From the NCBI RefSeq assembly GCF_024399415.1, contig NZ_CP029257.1, positions 1,821,501 to 1,885,500 on the forward strand: 64,000 nucleotides of DNA, read 5' to 3'. The notes beneath the pieces are model-generated. The model had not been told where the DNA came from. It searched no databases and worked only from the letters and a program-made list of their open reading frames with translations. This document shows positions 48,851 to 57,433 of the stretch, piece after piece. Source of the stretch: Streptococcus oralis. GTDB taxonomy: Bacteria; Bacillota; Bacilli; Lactobacillales; Streptococcaceae. Positions within the stretch are counted from its first letter, which is position 1, and each line of letters begins with the position of its first letter. Both the position numbers and the translations under genes were made by a program.

Positions 48851-48919
48851 TTAACAGAAAATATTTTTTTTCGCCATTATATGATATCTATCTCGGTGAT
48901 AGGTTTTTTTTATGGCTGA

Positions 48920-49243
48920 CTAAAAGACTAGACGCAAGACTGCAATCAAGACCACTCCAAAAAGAACCGTACCCACTAGATTGCGGTAGCGAAAGGCTAT
49001 CCAAGCCGTTGGAAAGACTGCTAAAAAGTCCAGCCATTTGATCTGGGGAAGGCTGCCAACCTTTCCAGTCACCACGCTTGAAAGGATCAAGGCAAAGATA
49101 ATGGAAACAGGCAAGAACTTCAAAAACCGCTCAACGATAGCTGGCAACCCCTTGTACTTAACCAAGATGAAGGGAATCATACGGGGAATCCAAGTCACTA
49201 GGCCTGAAAAGATAACGGCTAACAAAAGATATTTACTGACCAT
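48920..49243 (-). CDS. azlD: AzlD-type branched-chain amino-acid exporter subunit
   Basis: 107 residues, four hydrophobic segments, VTWIPRMIPF near the N-terminus as in AzlD. Overlaps the end of azlC by 11 bases. AzlCD exports branched-chain amino acids and analogues such as azaleucine. Confidence 0.9.
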   Translation of the reverse strand: MVSKYLLLAVIFSGLVTWIPRMIPFILVKYKGLPAIVERFLKFLPVSIIFALILSSVVTGKVGSLPQIKWLDFLAVFPTAWIAFRYRNLVGTVLFGVVLIAVLRLVF

Positions 49244-49940
49244 CTAAGACCACCCCCATGGTACAACCTAGCAAGGTCGCAAACAAAACAGCTAGCGACT
49301 GAGACACTACTGTCAAGAGCAAAAAGAAGGACACCGCAACAACGGCTAGGATCCGCAGCAGATTCCGTACAGGAACCCGTCTTTGCATAATCTGAAATTG
49401 CGAAGTAAAAATCCCGATAAACATCCCAACAAGGGCAAAGTCTAAGCCAAAGACTTCAGGATTTGGAAGAAGGCCACCTAAAGCTGTCCCCGCCACTGTC
49501 CCAATAAACCAGGCTACATAACTATTGAGATTGTTCCCGTGCATCCACATAGGATGGACTTTGTCTGTATGGGCTAATTCGCCCATCAAAACTCCATAGG
49601 TCTCATCAGTCAAGAGGCTAGACATACCGATGTTTTGCCAGAGACTAGTATGACGGAAATAGGTCGATGCATGCAAGCTCAGCAAAAAGAGTCGCAAGTT
49701 GATCAAAAAAACTGTCATAGCAATGGCTGCCACAGGCGCTTGTACCGCAATCAGTGCCAACATGGCAAACTGGGCACTCCCAGCATAAACAAAGAGGCTC
49801 ATCAAGCCCATCTCAACAGGTGTCACATAAGGCGCACCAATAATCCCACAGGCTAGACCAATGCTGACATAGCCAAGAGCAGTCGGCATGGCCGCCTGAA
49901 CACCTTCCCAAAATCCTTTTTCTTTCATCCTTCTCCTCAT
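49233..49940 (-). CDS. azlC: AzlC-type branched-chain amino-acid exporter subunit
   Basis: 235 residues with the AzlC signature GYVSIGLACGIIGA and FVYAGSAQFAMLAL. Forms a two-subunit exporter with AzlD. Either of two in-frame ATGs twelve bases apart could be used. Confidence 0.92.
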   Translation of the reverse strand: MRRRMKEKGFWEGVQAAMPTALGYVSIGLACGIIGAPYVTPVEMGLMSLFVYAGSAQFAMLALIAVQAPVAAIAMTVFLINLRLFLLSLHASTYFRHTSLWQNIGMSSLLTDETYGVLMGELAHTDKVHPMWMHGNNLNSYVAWFIGTVAGTALGGLLPNPEVFGLDFALVGMFIGIFTSQFQIMQRRVPVRNLLRILAVVAVSFFLLLTVVSQSLAVLFATLLGCTMGVVLDGQ

Positions 49941-50064
49941 ATTCTCTCCAATTGCGGCTGTTCGTCATCACAGCCACAGCACGGACTATTATAACATATT
50001 CAAAGAAGAGAAAAAAGTTTCGGATTCGAAACCTATTGCCAGAAAAAGTGCTGAAGAGGAAGCA

Positions 50065-50673
50065 TCATGGATACATGAGAAATTGATCCACTCGGATAGT
50101 ATACTTATCGGTTTCTGTGTCTGTAGCATATTTATTTTCTGTTGGATAGACATCCACCCAGAGTTCCCACTGTTGTCCCTTCAACTTGACCTTGTAGCGA
50201 TAACCGTCATCATAGAGGCCTACTGTATCAGTTGTCATGGACTGGTAATCTGGGAGTTCTTCCAGTTCTTTTTTTACAGTCTGGGATAGATTGTTAAGCA
50301 CTACTTTCTGCTCCACCTTTGAAGTTACAGGAATATGAACTGTCGCTTCTTCCAAACGATGCGATTTTGAAAATGTAAAGGTCGCTCGGCCTGGATAGCC
50401 TTTCAAAGTAATCTGCTCATAGTGATAGAAAAGGCGACCTGTTTTATAGAAATATGGGTCTTCTGCACGCCAAGTGTCGCGATAGGCCGTTTCCTTTTCT
50501 TCCTCCACCTCGCTTGCCTTTCCAAATCCTTCTTCAAAAGATTTAGGAGACATACCGAACGAAAGGGATTCAAACAAGACCAGTTGTGTCTTTTTGATAT
50601 TCTGGCAAGCTGATAAAAGCATGAGTAAAGCTCCAAGAGCAAGCAAACTACTGATTATTTTTGTAAATCTCAT
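50065..50673 (-). CDS. lipoprotein of unknown function
   Basis: About 202 residues from ATG of MRFTKIISSLL (an upstream TTG frame is less likely). Lipobox LLSAC, then a soluble domain with a SmpA/BamE-like opening (SFGMSPKSFEEGFGKASEV) and beta-rich tail. Gram-positive lipoproteins with this start exist next to transporters, but no role is known to me. Confidence 0.82.
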   Translation of the reverse strand: MRFTKIISSLLALGALLMLLSACQNIKKTQLVLFESLSFGMSPKSFEEGFGKASEVEEEKETAYRDTWRAEDPYFYKTGRLFYHYEQITLKGYPGRATFTFSKSHRLEEATVHIPVTSKVEQKVVLNNLSQTVKKELEELPDYQSMTTDTVGLYDDGYRYKVKLKGQQWELWVDVYPTENKYATDTETDKYTIRVDQFLMYP

Positions 50674-50805
50674 ATTTCTACTATACAAAAAAACTCTATG
50701 ATTGACAAACTTTGATAGAGTCGGATTCCGTGATTGATTTTAAAATTACTTTTTCATTTAAGGTAACAAGGAATTGAACAAGGACTATTATTAGATATTG
50801 GAGAT

Positions 50806-50830
50806 AAAAAAAGACTGGGAAGCCAGCCTT
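50806..50830 (-). terminator. terminator of the MFS gene
   Basis: Minus strand GCTGG-cttc-CCAGT followed by CTTTTTTT. Confidence 0.7.
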
Positions 50831-50864
50831 ATCATATGAACAAAAATTAAATCAAAGTTCCCTA

Positions 50865-52091
50865 CTAAATGCTCTCACGAATATTCAAGAGCATGACAAA
50901 TGCGGTTAGGAGTAATAGCAATAGAATAAAGCTGACCGCTAGGGTTCCAAAACTTGTAGCAATCGTTACAAAAACGATTGTGAATAGACTTGGTAAAACA
51001 ACCGTAATAGCACCAATAGAGGATTGAACCGCTCCCATTGACTCCTCAGGTATTTGTTTAAAGACGAGTTCTTGCAATCTAGGAGAGAGTAACCCTGCGA
51101 TGAAGGCATCCAAGGAGCTGAAAAGCAGAATCAAACCAAAATGAACTGTGGCAAATCCTACTAGAAGGAGTAACTGGATGACGACCGAAGCGTATAGAGC
51201 TGTTTTTATAGAAATTGTATTTTTCAGATAGCCACTTACAAGGCTTCCGACAATAAGTGCTAACAATTCTAGTGTTGATAACAAAGCGAGTGATTGACCA
51301 GTTTGTAAATTCAAAAACGGTTGGTTTCTTAAAAAAAGAGTCGAAATAGGAACAGTGACATTGATCACAGCTTGGCTGATAGAGACGATAAACAAAATGA
51401 AGATCACTCTATCCATATTCCAGATCAATTTCGATGATTGGAACAAATGCTGGCAAAACGATTTTATAGAAAGACCTTCTTGATAGCTAATTGTTTTTTC
51501 AACTTTCAAAAGATCATTTTTTATGAGAAGAATACCTACAAATGCTATCAGAAACGTCAGAGCGTTTAGCAAGGAAATAAACTGAATGGAAAGAATTCCT
51601 AGTAAAACCCCTCCTAGAATATTACTGATTGTCCGAACTAAACTAACTGTTGATTGTTTAAAGCCAATAGCTTCTGTCAGATGTTCTTTCCCAATGATTC
51701 TTATAAAAATAGGAGTTAGCATGGCTCCTGAAAAGTAACTCAATGTATCCGACAAGAGATTCATTAAACAAATAAAGAATACGAGCCATAAGGAAAAGGA
51801 CTGCCCTGAAAGCGAAAGTGCCACTATAGAATAAAGTACAAATTTGACAAAACTAATAACCGTATACTTTAGAACACGATAATGTTGAAAGTCAGCCAAA
51901 ACTCCCATAAAGATTTGCAGAACTTGAGGAACAGTCTCTGAAATCGTAATGAGTAAAATCGCCAAGGGGGCAAACGAAGCGTCTGCCACATAATTCAAAA
52001 AAGCAAGATAAAAAATCGTATCCCCAACCGTTGAAATCCACTGGTTGATGGTTAATTGCCTAAAATCTCTATTTTGAATAAATACTTTCAT
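50865..52091 (-). CDS. MFS exporter
   Basis: 408 residues, 12 hydrophobic segments; resembles Mef/Bcr-type MFS proteins of Firmicutes (GDTIFYLAFLNYVADASFAPLAILLI, then GVLADFQHYRV as a weak motif A). Mef-type proteins export macrolides or peptides; this one lies after an Rgg regulator and a CPBP protease, so a peptide or bacteriocin-like substrate is possible. Substrate unproven. Confidence 0.85.
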   Translation of the reverse strand: MKVFIQNRDFRQLTINQWISTVGDTIFYLAFLNYVADASFAPLAILLITISETVPQVLQIFMGVLADFQHYRVLKYTVISFVKFVLYSIVALSLSGQSFSLWLVFFICLMNLLSDTLSYFSGAMLTPIFIRIIGKEHLTEAIGFKQSTVSLVRTISNILGGVLLGILSIQFISLLNALTFLIAFVGILLIKNDLLKVEKTISYQEGLSIKSFCQHLFQSSKLIWNMDRVIFILFIVSISQAVINVTVPISTLFLRNQPFLNLQTGQSLALLSTLELLALIVGSLVSGYLKNTISIKTALYASVVIQLLLLVGFATVHFGLILLFSSLDAFIAGLLSPRLQELVFKQIPEESMGAVQSSIGAITVVLPSLFTIVFVTIATSFGTLAVSFILLLLLLTAFVMLLNIRESI

Positions 52092-52161
52092 CGCAACTCC
52101 TTTTTGAATTCAAATGGGAACTTTTCCCCAAGAATAGACCAATATTGCTGAGCACCTAAAA

Positions 52162-52827
52162 TTACAGCAACGGTAAAATTTGACCAATGCCATTGTAGAC
52201 TATGTGCAGTCCAATAGGCCAATAAATGGACTTTGTCACTCTAAATAAGACTGCAAATATGAGACCGCCACCCATATATACGAAAAAGTCTGTCAAGACC
52301 CAACCATGATTACTAATATGCAAGACCCCGAATAAAATAGCCGAACCGAGCACATCCAGTCCCCATTTCTTTCCTTTTTCCAGAGCGGTCATCACCAACC
52401 CACGATAGATTATCTCTTCAAAAATGGGACCTGCAATTACAGGATAGAAAAAATACATCAAAAATGCTGTAGCTCCTGTAAAAGTAGGGACATCCAGTTG
52501 ATAAGCAATTTCATTTTTGGTAGATGGGAAAAGATAAAATGTAACGAAATTCCAAATAACAAAAGCAAGAAGAGCTAAAAAGGAATAAAAAAGATAGGAA
52601 CCTTTAAACTTTCTACTGTTGATTTGTTGCCATTTTCCCGACCAAATCATAGCAATAAGAGCAAATAAAACCACAAGAAAATTCAACATCATATCCGACA
52701 GATAATAGGTAAAGTCAGATAGACCAGTAACAAGGTTGCTACGTAAAACTAGACCACTGAACTTCTGGTCAGCAATAACTAGTAGAAAAGCCATAATAAA
52801 GTAGTGACGTGAGATTATCTTTTTCAT
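52162..52827 (-). CDS. CPBP-family intramembrane protease (CAAX-like)
   Basis: 221 residues, about six to seven hydrophobic segments. CPBP motifs are present: EEIIYRGLV (EExxxR) and the downstream His in GVLHISNHG. These proteases process membrane or peptide substrates and often confer bacteriocin self-immunity. ATG chosen for its SD TAGGAG; an upstream in-frame ATG would add 52 residues that cover the promoter. Confidence 0.88.
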   Translation of the reverse strand: MKKIISRHYFIMAFLLVIADQKFSGLVLRSNLVTGLSDFTYYLSDMMLNFLVVLFALIAMIWSGKWQQINSRKFKGSYLFYSFLALLAFVIWNFVTFYLFPSTKNEIAYQLDVPTFTGATAFLMYFFYPVIAGPIFEEIIYRGLVMTALEKGKKWGLDVLGSAILFGVLHISNHGWVLTDFFVYMGGGLIFAVLFRVTKSIYWPIGLHIVYNGIGQILPLL

Positions 52828-52858
52828 TCTATTTTCTCCTATATTATGAAATAAGGAT

Positions 52859-52911
52859 AGTATAACACGGAAATCACCACATTTTAGTAAATCGCATATT
52901 TGACATTTTTT
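52859..52911 (-). promoter_or_regulatory. candidate Rgg-activated promoter of the CPBP gene
   Basis: TATACT (52859-52864) has no good -35. About 37 bases further upstream is AAAAAATGTCA (52901-52911), a motif also present in the rgg promoter. The geometry suits an activator site. Inference. Confidence 0.5.
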
Positions 52912-52942
52912 CTCATAGAAATCTCTCATTTGCGATTGTGGA

Positions 52943-53806
52943 CTAATCGATAAGCTCTTTGTATTGCTGCAAACGCAATTCAAAAAGGGCTGTTAATTGG
53001 GGATTTTCTAATACTTGCAGAGATTGGATAAAGTGTTCAATCTCTTTTTGATTGCTTCCCTTAGTTTGAAGGAATACACTCATCTTCTTTAAAAACTGCA
53101 ATGATACTTTCTCAAAAACATCATATGGCCGGAGCATACTCTCCAACTCGGCCTCAAAGATCGGGATATAGGAAAAAAGTTTGCGCTCCATGAGCTCTGA
53201 GATGATATTAAGATAACCACTTTTCATATACAATTGATTGTGTACTAACTCTTTAAATTCCTTGGATTTTTCAAGTAAAGAGGTTGATAAAAAGATTAGA
53301 TCTTGATTACTTAAGAAAGGCATGGTATTGCAAAAAAGATAGAGTTCAAACCAGGTCCAAGACTCGATAGCATAGAGATAAGTAGTTAAAAACTCGCTAT
53401 CTTCCTCTTCTAGCAGATAGTTTTTATCCAAGGAATGAATGGCATCTTTAATCACAATAGCATTCAAACGACGATAGGTCTGCGCCATCTGTTCTTGCTC
53501 GACTTCCTCTAATAATTTCTCTAAGCCAGCTATATCTTGATGGGCAAAATGATCTACAACCTTTCGTCCAAATCGCATATGTGGGGATTCCTGATAATTA
53601 TTAAGCTTGTGTCCAAACTCATCGAAGGTCACATTTATCCCTTGGATAGCTAGTATCAGTTTATCTGCAGACAGCATAGACTGTCCCAGTTCAAACTTGG
53701 ATAACTGGGATGCTGTCAGTCCATCACATGCTACATCTGACTGTTTGAGTTTCCTCGCCAGGCGCAATTCCTTGTAAAATTCTCCCAATTCCATTCTCTC
53801 AATCAT
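52943..53806 (-). CDS. rgg: Rgg/MutR-family transcriptional regulator
   Basis: 287 residues. N-terminal Cro-type HTH (SDVACDGLTASQLSKFELGQ) and the C-terminal TPR-like Rgg repeat domain. Rgg proteins sense short hydrophobic peptides and control nearby bacteriocin, peptide or virulence genes. SD AGGAGG, seven bases from ATG. I found no obvious adjacent short peptide gene. Confidence 0.9.
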   Translation of the reverse strand: MIERMELGEFYKELRLARKLKQSDVACDGLTASQLSKFELGQSMLSADKLILAIQGINVTFDEFGHKLNNYQESPHMRFGRKVVDHFAHQDIAGLEKLLEEVEQEQMAQTYRRLNAIVIKDAIHSLDKNYLLEEEDSEFLTTYLYAIESWTWFELYLFCNTMPFLSNQDLIFLSTSLLEKSKEFKELVHNQLYMKSGYLNIISELMERKLFSYIPIFEAELESMLRPYDVFEKVSLQFLKKMSVFLQTKGSNQKEIEHFIQSLQVLENPQLTALFELRLQQYKELID

Positions 53807-53830
53807 CTGACCACCTCCTAATTTTTACAT

Positions 53831-53872
53831 ATTATATCATCATTCTTACAGATTTGTCAAAATATTCTGACA
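53831..53872 (-). promoter_or_regulatory. rgg promoter with overlapping palindromic operator
   Basis: TTGACA (53855-53860) and TATAAT (53831-53836) on the minus strand, 18-base spacer. The palindrome TGTCA-gaatattt-TGACA (53855-53872) covers the -35, so Rgg may regulate itself. AAAAAATGTCA is shared with the CPBP promoter. Confidence 0.65.
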
Positions 53873-53884
53873 TTTTTTGTAGTT

Positions 53885-53906
53885 AAAAAACCAGCCTCAA
53901 GCTGAC
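53885..53906 (-). terminator. terminator of the tsaB-rimI-tsaD operon
   Basis: GTCAGC-ttgag-GCTGGT followed by TTTTT on the minus strand. Confidence 0.7.
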
Positions 53907-53909
53907 TCT

Positions 53910-54920
53910 TTATTCCATAGTATCAAAGGCGAGGCTTGGTTTGGCGTTGAGGTCCAAGCCTGCAAAGTTTTCTTTATTCCACTCGCTGACGCTAGCATAG
54001 GCAATCATACCTGCATTGTCTCCGCAAAGGCGTAGAGGTGGGATGATAACCTTGACATCTGTGATCTCGGCTGCCAGACGTTCTCTGAGGCCTCTATTAG
54101 CAGCCACGCCACCGGCCACGACTAGGGTTTTAACAGGATATTTTTCCAAAGCCTTCTTGGTTTTTGCCATGAGAATATCCATGACTGCTGCTTGGAAAGA
54201 TGCTGACAGGTCATCCTTGGACAAGCTTTCTCCCTTTTGCTCGGCATTGTGGTGAAGATTGATAAAGGCAGACTTCAAACCTGAGAATGAAAACTCTAGA
54301 TTGTCCTCCTTAATCATGGCACGAGGGAAATCATAAATATCCTGCCCCTGATGAGCTAGCTCATCAATCTCGCGACCTGCTGGATAGGTCAAGCCCATGA
54401 CACGGCCGACCTTATCATAGGCCTCACCAACTGCATCATCCCGCGTTTCCCCAACAATCTTATAATCCCCAGCCTCAGAAACATAGACCAACTCTGTGTG
54501 CCCACCGCTGACCAAGAGTGCCAACAAAGGAAACTCCAAAGGCTCCACACTCTGAGCTGCCATGAGGTGACCAGCCATGTGGTTAACGGGGATAAGTGGC
54601 AAGCCATGCGCCCAAGCAAAGGCCTTGGCAGCTGACAAACCAACTAGCAGAGCTCCAACCAAGCCCGGTCCATAGGTAACCGCCACAGCTGTTATGTCCT
54701 CTTCGGTAATCCCTGCTTCTGCTAGCGCCTCCTCAATACAGGCCGTAATAACCTCGACATGGTGACGACTGGCTACTTCTGGCACTACGCCCCCAAAACG
54801 TTTGTGGCTCTCAATTTGACTAGCAATGATATTGGACAAGAGCTGGTCGTCGTTTTTTAAGACAGCGACACTGGTCTCATCGCAAGATGTTTCAAATGCT
54901 AAAATATATCTATCCTTCAT
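53910..54920 (-). CDS. tsaD: tRNA N6-adenosine threonylcarbamoyltransferase
   Basis: 336 residues, ASKHA fold. Metal-binding HHVEV and HMAGH motifs and ATP-binding SGGHTELV are visible. With TsaB (and TsaC, TsaE) makes t6A37 in ANN-decoding tRNAs. Overlaps rimI by 11 bases. Confidence 0.96.
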   Translation of the reverse strand: MKDRYILAFETSCDETSVAVLKNDDQLLSNIIASQIESHKRFGGVVPEVASRHHVEVITACIEEALAEAGITEEDITAVAVTYGPGLVGALLVGLSAAKAFAWAHGLPLIPVNHMAGHLMAAQSVEPLEFPLLALLVSGGHTELVYVSEAGDYKIVGETRDDAVGEAYDKVGRVMGLTYPAGREIDELAHQGQDIYDFPRAMIKEDNLEFSFSGLKSAFINLHHNAEQKGESLSKDDLSASFQAAVMDILMAKTKKALEKYPVKTLVVAGGVAANRGLRERLAAEITDVKVIIPPLRLCGDNAGMIAYASVSEWNKENFAGLDLNAKPSLAFDTME

Positions 54921-55347
54921 CTATTTCTCTCTTCATGATAATGGCGTCCTCGACTGGGTCATGGTAGTAGGCCTTTCTCTCAGCGATGACCACCATCTTT
55001 TCTTTCTTGTAAAATGCTTGCGCTCGTTGGTTTGACTTTCTCACTTCGAGGAAAATCTCCTTATCTGTCGGCAATTGAGCAAATAAGGCTGACGCAATTC
55101 CCTGACCCTGATAGGCTTTTTTGACAGCGATTTGCAGGACTTCCGCTTCAAAGAGATTCTCTTGAATTGCTAGAAATCCAATCACTTCTACCCCATCATA
55201 AGCCAATGCATACCAGGTCTGATCTTGGGATAGGTCTGCTTGGATTTGTTCCAGCGCCCACGGACTAACTGGGTAAACATCTACCATAACAGCATAGATG
55301 GCTTGCGCCAGGTTAGGCTGTCCTTGAATTCGTTTAATCTCTATCAT
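54910..55347 (-). CDS. rimI: ribosomal protein S18-alanine N-acetyltransferase
   Basis: 145 residues. GNAT fold with the acetyl-CoA loop [13 protein letters not shown] and a downstream NQRAQAFY segment. Standard partner of tsaB/tsaD in Firmicutes, whether it acetylates S18 here is unproven. Overlaps tsaB by 4 bases. Confidence 0.92.
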   Translation of the reverse strand: MIEIKRIQGQPNLAQAIYAVMVDVYPVSPWALEQIQADLSQDQTWYALAYDGVEVIGFLAIQENLFEAEVLQIAVKKAYQGQGIASALFAQLPTDKEIFLEVRKSNQRAQAFYKKEKMVVIAERKAYYHDPVEDAIIMKREIDEG

Positions 55348-56027
55348 AGGCGTTTAATGTAGGACTCGCCAGACTCGGAGTGGTTCTTGAGCCAGTTTTC
55401 CTCGGCTTCGACACGCTTGAGGTAATTTGGCACAAAGTCGTGCAAGGAGTCTGCTTTCTTGTCCCAGACCCAAAGAGCTAGATTAGCTGCATTTGGCAAG
55501 GTTTCTTGGTAGCTGGCTTGTGGTAGTTGTTCTTGGATCTGTTCCACAAAAGCTCCAACTTCTCCGACAAAGGTCACCTGCTCAGCATCCTTGACCTGCT
55601 CTAGCACTTCCGCAAAAGACAGATGCGCTTCTGGCAAGACTGGCTTGGCATTTTCATAAAAGCCTGCATAGACATTGTTACGACGCGCATCCATGATAGG
55701 AACCACCAAACCTTCTTTTTGGCGTGGCACCAGAGCCAATAGACTAGACATCCCAACTAACTCAATGTTCAGGGTATGAGCCAAGGTCTTGGCAGTTGCT
55801 ACCGCAATTCGCAAACCTGTATAGCTACCAGGCCCCTCTGCCACCACGATGCGATCCAAGTCCTTGGGTGTCCAATCCAGACTAGCCATCAAAAAATCAA
55901 TGGCAGGCATGAGGGTAATACTGTGATTTTTCTTGATATTGATCATAGTCTCGGCAAGAACTTGCTTATCCTCTAAAATGGCTAGAGAAAGAGCCTTGCT
56001 GGACGTATCAAAAGCTAATACTTTCAT
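55344..56027 (-). CDS. tsaB: tRNA threonylcarbamoyladenosine biosynthesis protein TsaB
   Basis: 227 residues; FDTSSKALSLAI opens the ASKHA fold, VAEGPGSYTGLRIAVATAKTL is the family signature. Inactive paralogue that scaffolds TsaD in t6A synthesis. First gene of the operon. Confidence 0.95.
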   Translation of the reverse strand: MKVLAFDTSSKALSLAILEDKQVLAETMINIKKNHSITLMPAIDFLMASLDWTPKDLDRIVVAEGPGSYTGLRIAVATAKTLAHTLNIELVGMSSLLALVPRQKEGLVVPIMDARRNNVYAGFYENAKPVLPEAHLSFAEVLEQVKDAEQVTFVGEVGAFVEQIQEQLPQASYQETLPNAANLALWVWDKKADSLHDFVPNYLKRVEAEENWLKNHSESGESYIKRL

Positions 56028-56039
56028 AACACATTCCTA

Positions 56040-56060
56040 TCTTTTTGTCTGTTTACTATT
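56040..56060 (+). repeat. direct repeat copy 1 flanking the sRNA unit
   Basis: TCTTTTTGTCTGTTTACTATT, identical to 56382-56402, 342 bp apart. Confidence 0.85.
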
Positions 56061-56146
56061 TGATTTATCTGTTTGCATTATTTTCTTTTTATGTTTCAAC
56101 TCGATTTTTGCTGAGAAAAAAGAGGGGCGTAAAGATGGCGAATCCA

Positions 56147-56175
56147 TTGACTCTTTTAACCGTCAATGTTAAAAT
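56147..56175 (+). promoter_or_regulatory. promoter of the candidate small RNA
   Basis: TTGACT (56147-56152), 17-base spacer, TAAAAT (56170-56175); a TATAAT overlaps at 56175-56180. Confidence 0.6.
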
Positions 56176-56181
56176 ATAATT

Positions 56182-56330
56182 GAACATTGGCAGGAAAATC
56201 AGGTTGAGTCGTTGACTCTTCGGGTTGCAGTGCTATCCCTGAAACTTTGGTTTCTAAAGAACTGAAAATGCGATTGAACAATTCGCCCCCCAGTGTTTGA
56301 CGGCTCTTGACTTCGGTCAAGGGCTTTTCT
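56182..56330 (+). ncRNA. candidate small RNA, about 145 nt
   Basis: Starts six bases after a good -10 and ends at a textbook terminator: GCTCTTGAC-TTCG-GTCAAGGGC (56303-56324, UUCG tetraloop) followed by TTTTCTTT. The 5' end (UUGAACAUUGG, from 56180) pairs over 11 positions with CCAGUGUUUGA just before the terminator. Internal hairpins GAGUC/GACUC and GAAAC/GUUUC. No ORF with an SD inside. Family not recognised. Confidence 0.6.
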
Positions 56331-56381
56331 TTACCTTTTAGTAAGCACTCCACTCCATCTTGCTATTTCTATTTCCACATC

Positions 56382-56402
56382 TCTTTTTGTCTGTTTACTA
56401 TT
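56382..56402 (+). repeat. direct repeat copy 2 flanking the sRNA unit
   Basis: Identical to 56040-56060. Confidence 0.85.
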
Positions 56403-56692
56403 ATACTACAAAAGCTGACACATGGGAATTTTCTTTCTCCCCAAATAAAAAGCCCTGCCACTTAGACAAAGAGGAAGGCAAAAAAATTGTATCTTTTCCG
56501 AATATATGAGTAAACAAGGAATTTGAGAGGATCGCTATAAGAAGTTTGGATAAGTCATATATGCTTTAACTCGATTTTCGATGCAAGAAATCATGATCGT
56601 AAGAATTAAGATATCACCTGAAAATAGAAAAGTCCGCCCCCCCTTTATCAAGATGAGGTGGATTTTCTCTATATTTAGATGAGTACTGGAGC

Positions 56693-56908
56693 TTAAGCAT
56701 TTAAACCGAAGTAAAAAACAAACCAGACAACATAGGTTACAAGGAGGAGAAAAATTGAATAGAGCGTCACAAAAGCAAGCTTCCAAAGGAATTTTGTTTT
56801 GCGGTGTTCCAGATGCGCAAACAAGGCATTTCCCCCATAGACACAGGCTACAAAAATAACAAACATCAAGAGGCGAACCCCTACTGCAAATTCAAACAAA
56901 CTAAACAT
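56693..56908 (-). CDS. small two-pass membrane protein
   Basis: 71 residues, two hydrophobic segments (about 10-28 and 44-66) separated by a basic loop (HLEHRKTKFLWK). Perfect SD AAGGAGG before the ATG. No recognised domain. Next to a terminator-like palindrome, so probably a single-gene unit. Confidence 0.75.
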   Translation of the reverse strand: MFSLFEFAVGVRLLMFVIFVACVYGGNALFAHLEHRKTKFLWKLAFVTLYSIFLLLVTYVVWFVFYFGLNA

Positions 56909-57059
56909 TCTTAATCCTCCTTGTTTTAAAAGCTATAGGGAATATTCCCGTCCATAAACTTCCCTTTCTCTTTTTATTATAACACCTAAGAGCTCTCTGA
57001 CCAAGCCCTACTCATCTTTTTGCTTCTTCTTTCCCTCCCTACTTTCTCATTTTCCGTCT

Positions 57060-57088
57060 TTTACTAATTTTTCATTTTGTGGTATAAT
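57060..57088 (+). promoter_or_regulatory. promoter of rpoY-rnjA
   Basis: TTTACT (57060-57065), 17 bases, TATAAT (57083-57088), leaving a leader of about 105 bases. Confidence 0.6.
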
Positions 57089-57198
57089 TGAAATAATTGT
57101 AACGAATCAAGGTCAATCTAGACACAAAATGGAATGAAATCAAGCAAATCTCTGCTAAAAGTTTGGAATAAGCTGACCTGTAAATAGAAAGGAACTAT

Positions 57199-57432
57199 AT
57201 GATTTACAAAGTTTTTTATCAAGAAACAAAAGAACGTAGCCCACGTCGTGAAACAACACGCTCACTCTACCTAGACATCGATGCTAGCTCAGAACTTGAG
57301 GGCCGTATCGCTGCTCGCCAACTTGTCGAAGAAAACCGCCCAGAGTACAATATCGAATTTATCGAACTCTTGTCTGACAAATTGCTAGATTACGAAAAAG
57401 AAACTGGCGCTTTCGAGATTACGGAGTTCTAA
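57199..57432 (+). CDS. rpoY: RNA polymerase epsilon subunit
   Basis: 77 residues, begins [18 protein letters not shown], the DUF1447/RpoY signature. Small Firmicute-specific subunit bound to the polymerase; conserved directly upstream of rnjA, here with 1 base between stop and start codon. SD AAAGGA. Confidence 0.95.
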   Translation: MIYKVFYQETKERSPRRETTRSLYLDIDASSELEGRIAARQLVEENRPEYNIEFIELLSDKLLDYEKETGAFEITEF

Positions 57433-57433
57433 T

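Larger units (their letters stand above)
56028..56692. other. long spacer upstream of tsaB
   Basis: No convincing protein gene. Contains a complete plus-strand transcription unit without a good ORF (next entry), bracketed by a 21-bp direct repeat, and near 56620-56668 a palindrome (GAAAATCC/GGACTTTTC type) that probably terminates the 56693 gene. Confidence 0.7.

Noticed and set aside
52828..52942. Search for a short hydrophobic pheromone gene next to rgg
   Set aside because: The only open frame is the N-terminal extension of the CPBP gene; no hydrophobic peptide with an SD was found here or upstream of rgg.
56156..56353. 65-codon minus-strand frame in the tsaB upstream spacer
   Set aside because: GTG start, no SD, and it is antisense to the better-supported small RNA unit.
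56535..56786. 83-codon minus-strand frame
   Set aside because: Overlaps the 3' part of the 71-residue membrane protein in another frame and has no good SD.
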